A stretch of DNA of 6,255 nt from an uncultured Oscillospiraceae bacterium (GTDB lineage Bacteria > Bacillota > Clostridia > Oscillospirales > Oscillospiraceae), in the NCBI GenBank assembly GCA_905233595.1, contig CAJOFI010000138.1, forward strand, positions 1 to 6,255. The letters run 5' to 3'. Shown in pieces: positions 5,297 to 6,255 of the stretch. The notes under the pieces are model-generated. The model searched no databases and was not told the origin of the DNA. It was given only the letters and a program-made list of their open reading frames with translations. Each line of letters opens with the position of its first letter. Within the stretch, counting starts at the first letter, position 1. The position numbers and the translations under genes are program-made.

Positions 5297-6255
5297 ATGA
5301 CCGAAACAAACCGTAAGCTGCTTGCGTTTATCGACGCAAGCCCGACCGCCTGGCACGTCTGTGCCAATCTCAGCGCCCGGCTGCTCGCCGAGGGCTATAC
5401 CGAACTGAAAGAGGACGAGACCTGGCGCATCCAGCCCGGCGGCAAGTACTTCGTCTGCCGCAACGGCTCAAGCATGATCGCCTTCCGCGTCCCGGAGGGG
5501 GACTTCCCCGGCTTTCTCATGATGGCCGCCCATACCGATTCGCCCTGCTTCAAGCTGCGCGGGAAGCCCGAATCCCCCTGCGCCGGGGTCTACACCCGCC
5601 TGAGCGTGGAGCGCTACGGCTCCATGCTCTGCGCCCCCTGGCTGGACCGCCCCCTCGCCATCGCCGGGCGCGTCACGCTGCGCCGGGAGGGGAGGATTGT
5701 CACGAAGCTCATCAATATCGAGCGCGACCTCGTGCTCATCCCGAACCTCGCCATCCATATGGACAGAACCGCCAACGACGGCAAAAAGTACGACATCAAG
5801 ACCGATATGCTCCCCCTCTTCGGCAGCGAAAAGGCCGCCGGGCGCTACGCCCAGATCGTGGCGGAGGCGGCGGGCTGCGCCGTGGAGGAGCTGATCTCCA
5901 CCGATCTCTACCTCTACCCCCGCACCCCCGGCACCGTCTTCGGCGCGGACGAGGAGTTCATCGCCGCCCCCCGGCTCGACGACCTTCAGTGCGTCTTCGC
6001 CTGCTTCGAGGGCTTTGTGAACGCCAGGCCCGGCAAGAACGCGCCGCTGCTGTGCGTCTTCGACAACGAGGAGGTGGGCAGCACCACCAAGCAGGGCGCA
6101 AACTCCGATTTCCTGGTGGACTGCCTCTGGCGCGTCTGCGAGGCGCTCGGGCGCGACTTCTACGCCAGCACCGCCGCAAGCTTCATGGCCTCCGCCGACA
6201 ACGCCCACGCCGTCCACCCCAACCACCCCGAGTTTGCCGACGGCATCGACCGCCC
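5297..6255 (+). CDS. apeB: M18 family metalloaminopeptidase, 3'-truncated by window edge
   Basis: 319 complete codons are visible with no stop; family members are usually about 430 residues, so roughly a quarter is missing. M18 enzymes are cytoplasmic two-metal peptidases that remove N-terminal residues, often acidic ones, from peptides. Visible signatures in order: SPTAWHVCANL (15-25), AAHTDSPCFKLR (77-88) with metal ligand His79 and Asp81, LDRPLAIAGRV (116-126), LINIERDLVLIPNLAIHM (138-155), PRLDDLQ (225-231) with bridging Asp228, DNEEVGS (256-262) with catalytic Glu258 and metal ligand Glu259, and SADNAHAVHPN (299-309) with Asp301. The last metal His, near the C-terminus, is outside the window. 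All visible active-site residues are intact. The ATG is set by AGGAG upstream. The symbol follows common usage for this family; the substrate is not read from sequence. Confidence 0.95.
   Translation, partial: MTETNRKLLAFIDASPTAWHVCANLSARLLAEGYTELKEDETWRIQPGGKYFVCRNGSSMIAFRVPEGDFPGFLMMAAHTDSPCFKLRGKPESPCAGVYTRLSVERYGSMLCAPWLDRPLAIAGRVTLRREGRIVTKLINIERDLVLIPNLAIHMDRTANDGKKYDIKTDMLPLFGSEKAAGRYAQIVAEAAGCAVEELISTDLYLYPRTPGTVFGADEEFIAAPRLDDLQCVFACFEGFVNARPGKNAPLLCVFDNEEVGSTTKQGANSDFLVDCLWRVCEALGRDFYASTAASFMASADNAHAVHPNHPEFADGIDR

Noticed and set aside
5468..6226. Long - strand open frame (252 codons) opposite the aminopeptidase gene
   Set aside because: The + strand carries every expected M18 motif, so this frame is an antisense by-product of GC-rich codons.

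Overview
This is a GC-rich stretch of bacterial chromosome. The gene styles (a VanS-like sensor kinase, an M18 aminopeptidase, Pro/Thr-linker envelope proteins) together with small structured repeats between genes suggest a gut-type, high-GC member of the Clostridia. That placement is inference; there is no rRNA or marker gene here.

Layout. (1) Bases 1-1155 hold the C-terminal 384 codons of a membrane sensor histidine kinase on the + strand, open at the left edge. Its last codons and stop lie inside a small repeat element (1140-1230). (2) A convergent gene on the - strand (1301-2281) encodes a DEDDh 3'-5' exonuclease with a cysteine-containing module and a basic tail. It ends one base before a very strong hairpin terminator (1257-1299). 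(3) A 396-base divergent intergenic region (2282-2677) carries an extended -10 promoter for the exonuclease, a 17-bp palindrome, a cluster of hairpins and a promoter plus RBS for the next + strand gene. (4) From 2678 to 4253 a cytoplasmic pseudokinase-like domain (kinase C-lobe only), a linker, one membrane segment and an extracytoplasmic C-type-lectin-like domain look like one protein of about 524 residues. The reading frame breaks near 3284: frame 2 codes before it and frame 3 after it. (5) A 4-base ATGA overlap leads to a second membrane-anchored protein (4250-5140) with a Pro/Thr linker and a Ca-binding-like loop. (6) A second repeat element (5137-5275) begins at that gene's stop codon. 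(7) The 5' part of an M18 aminopeptidase gene (5297 onward) runs off the right edge.

How the genes relate. The pseudokinase/lectin gene and the 4250-5140 gene form an operon of two proteins that share one topology (short or large inside part, one membrane helix, P/T-rich stalk, folded outside domain). They are plausible partners in surface sensing or binding, with unknown ligand. The kinase, exonuclease and aminopeptidase look functionally unrelated.

The two least ordinary signals are the N-lobe-less pseudokinase joined to a lectin domain across a frame break, and two intergenic elements built from 7-bp tandem repeats in opposing arms around a core. Both elements take in the stop codon of the gene to their left.
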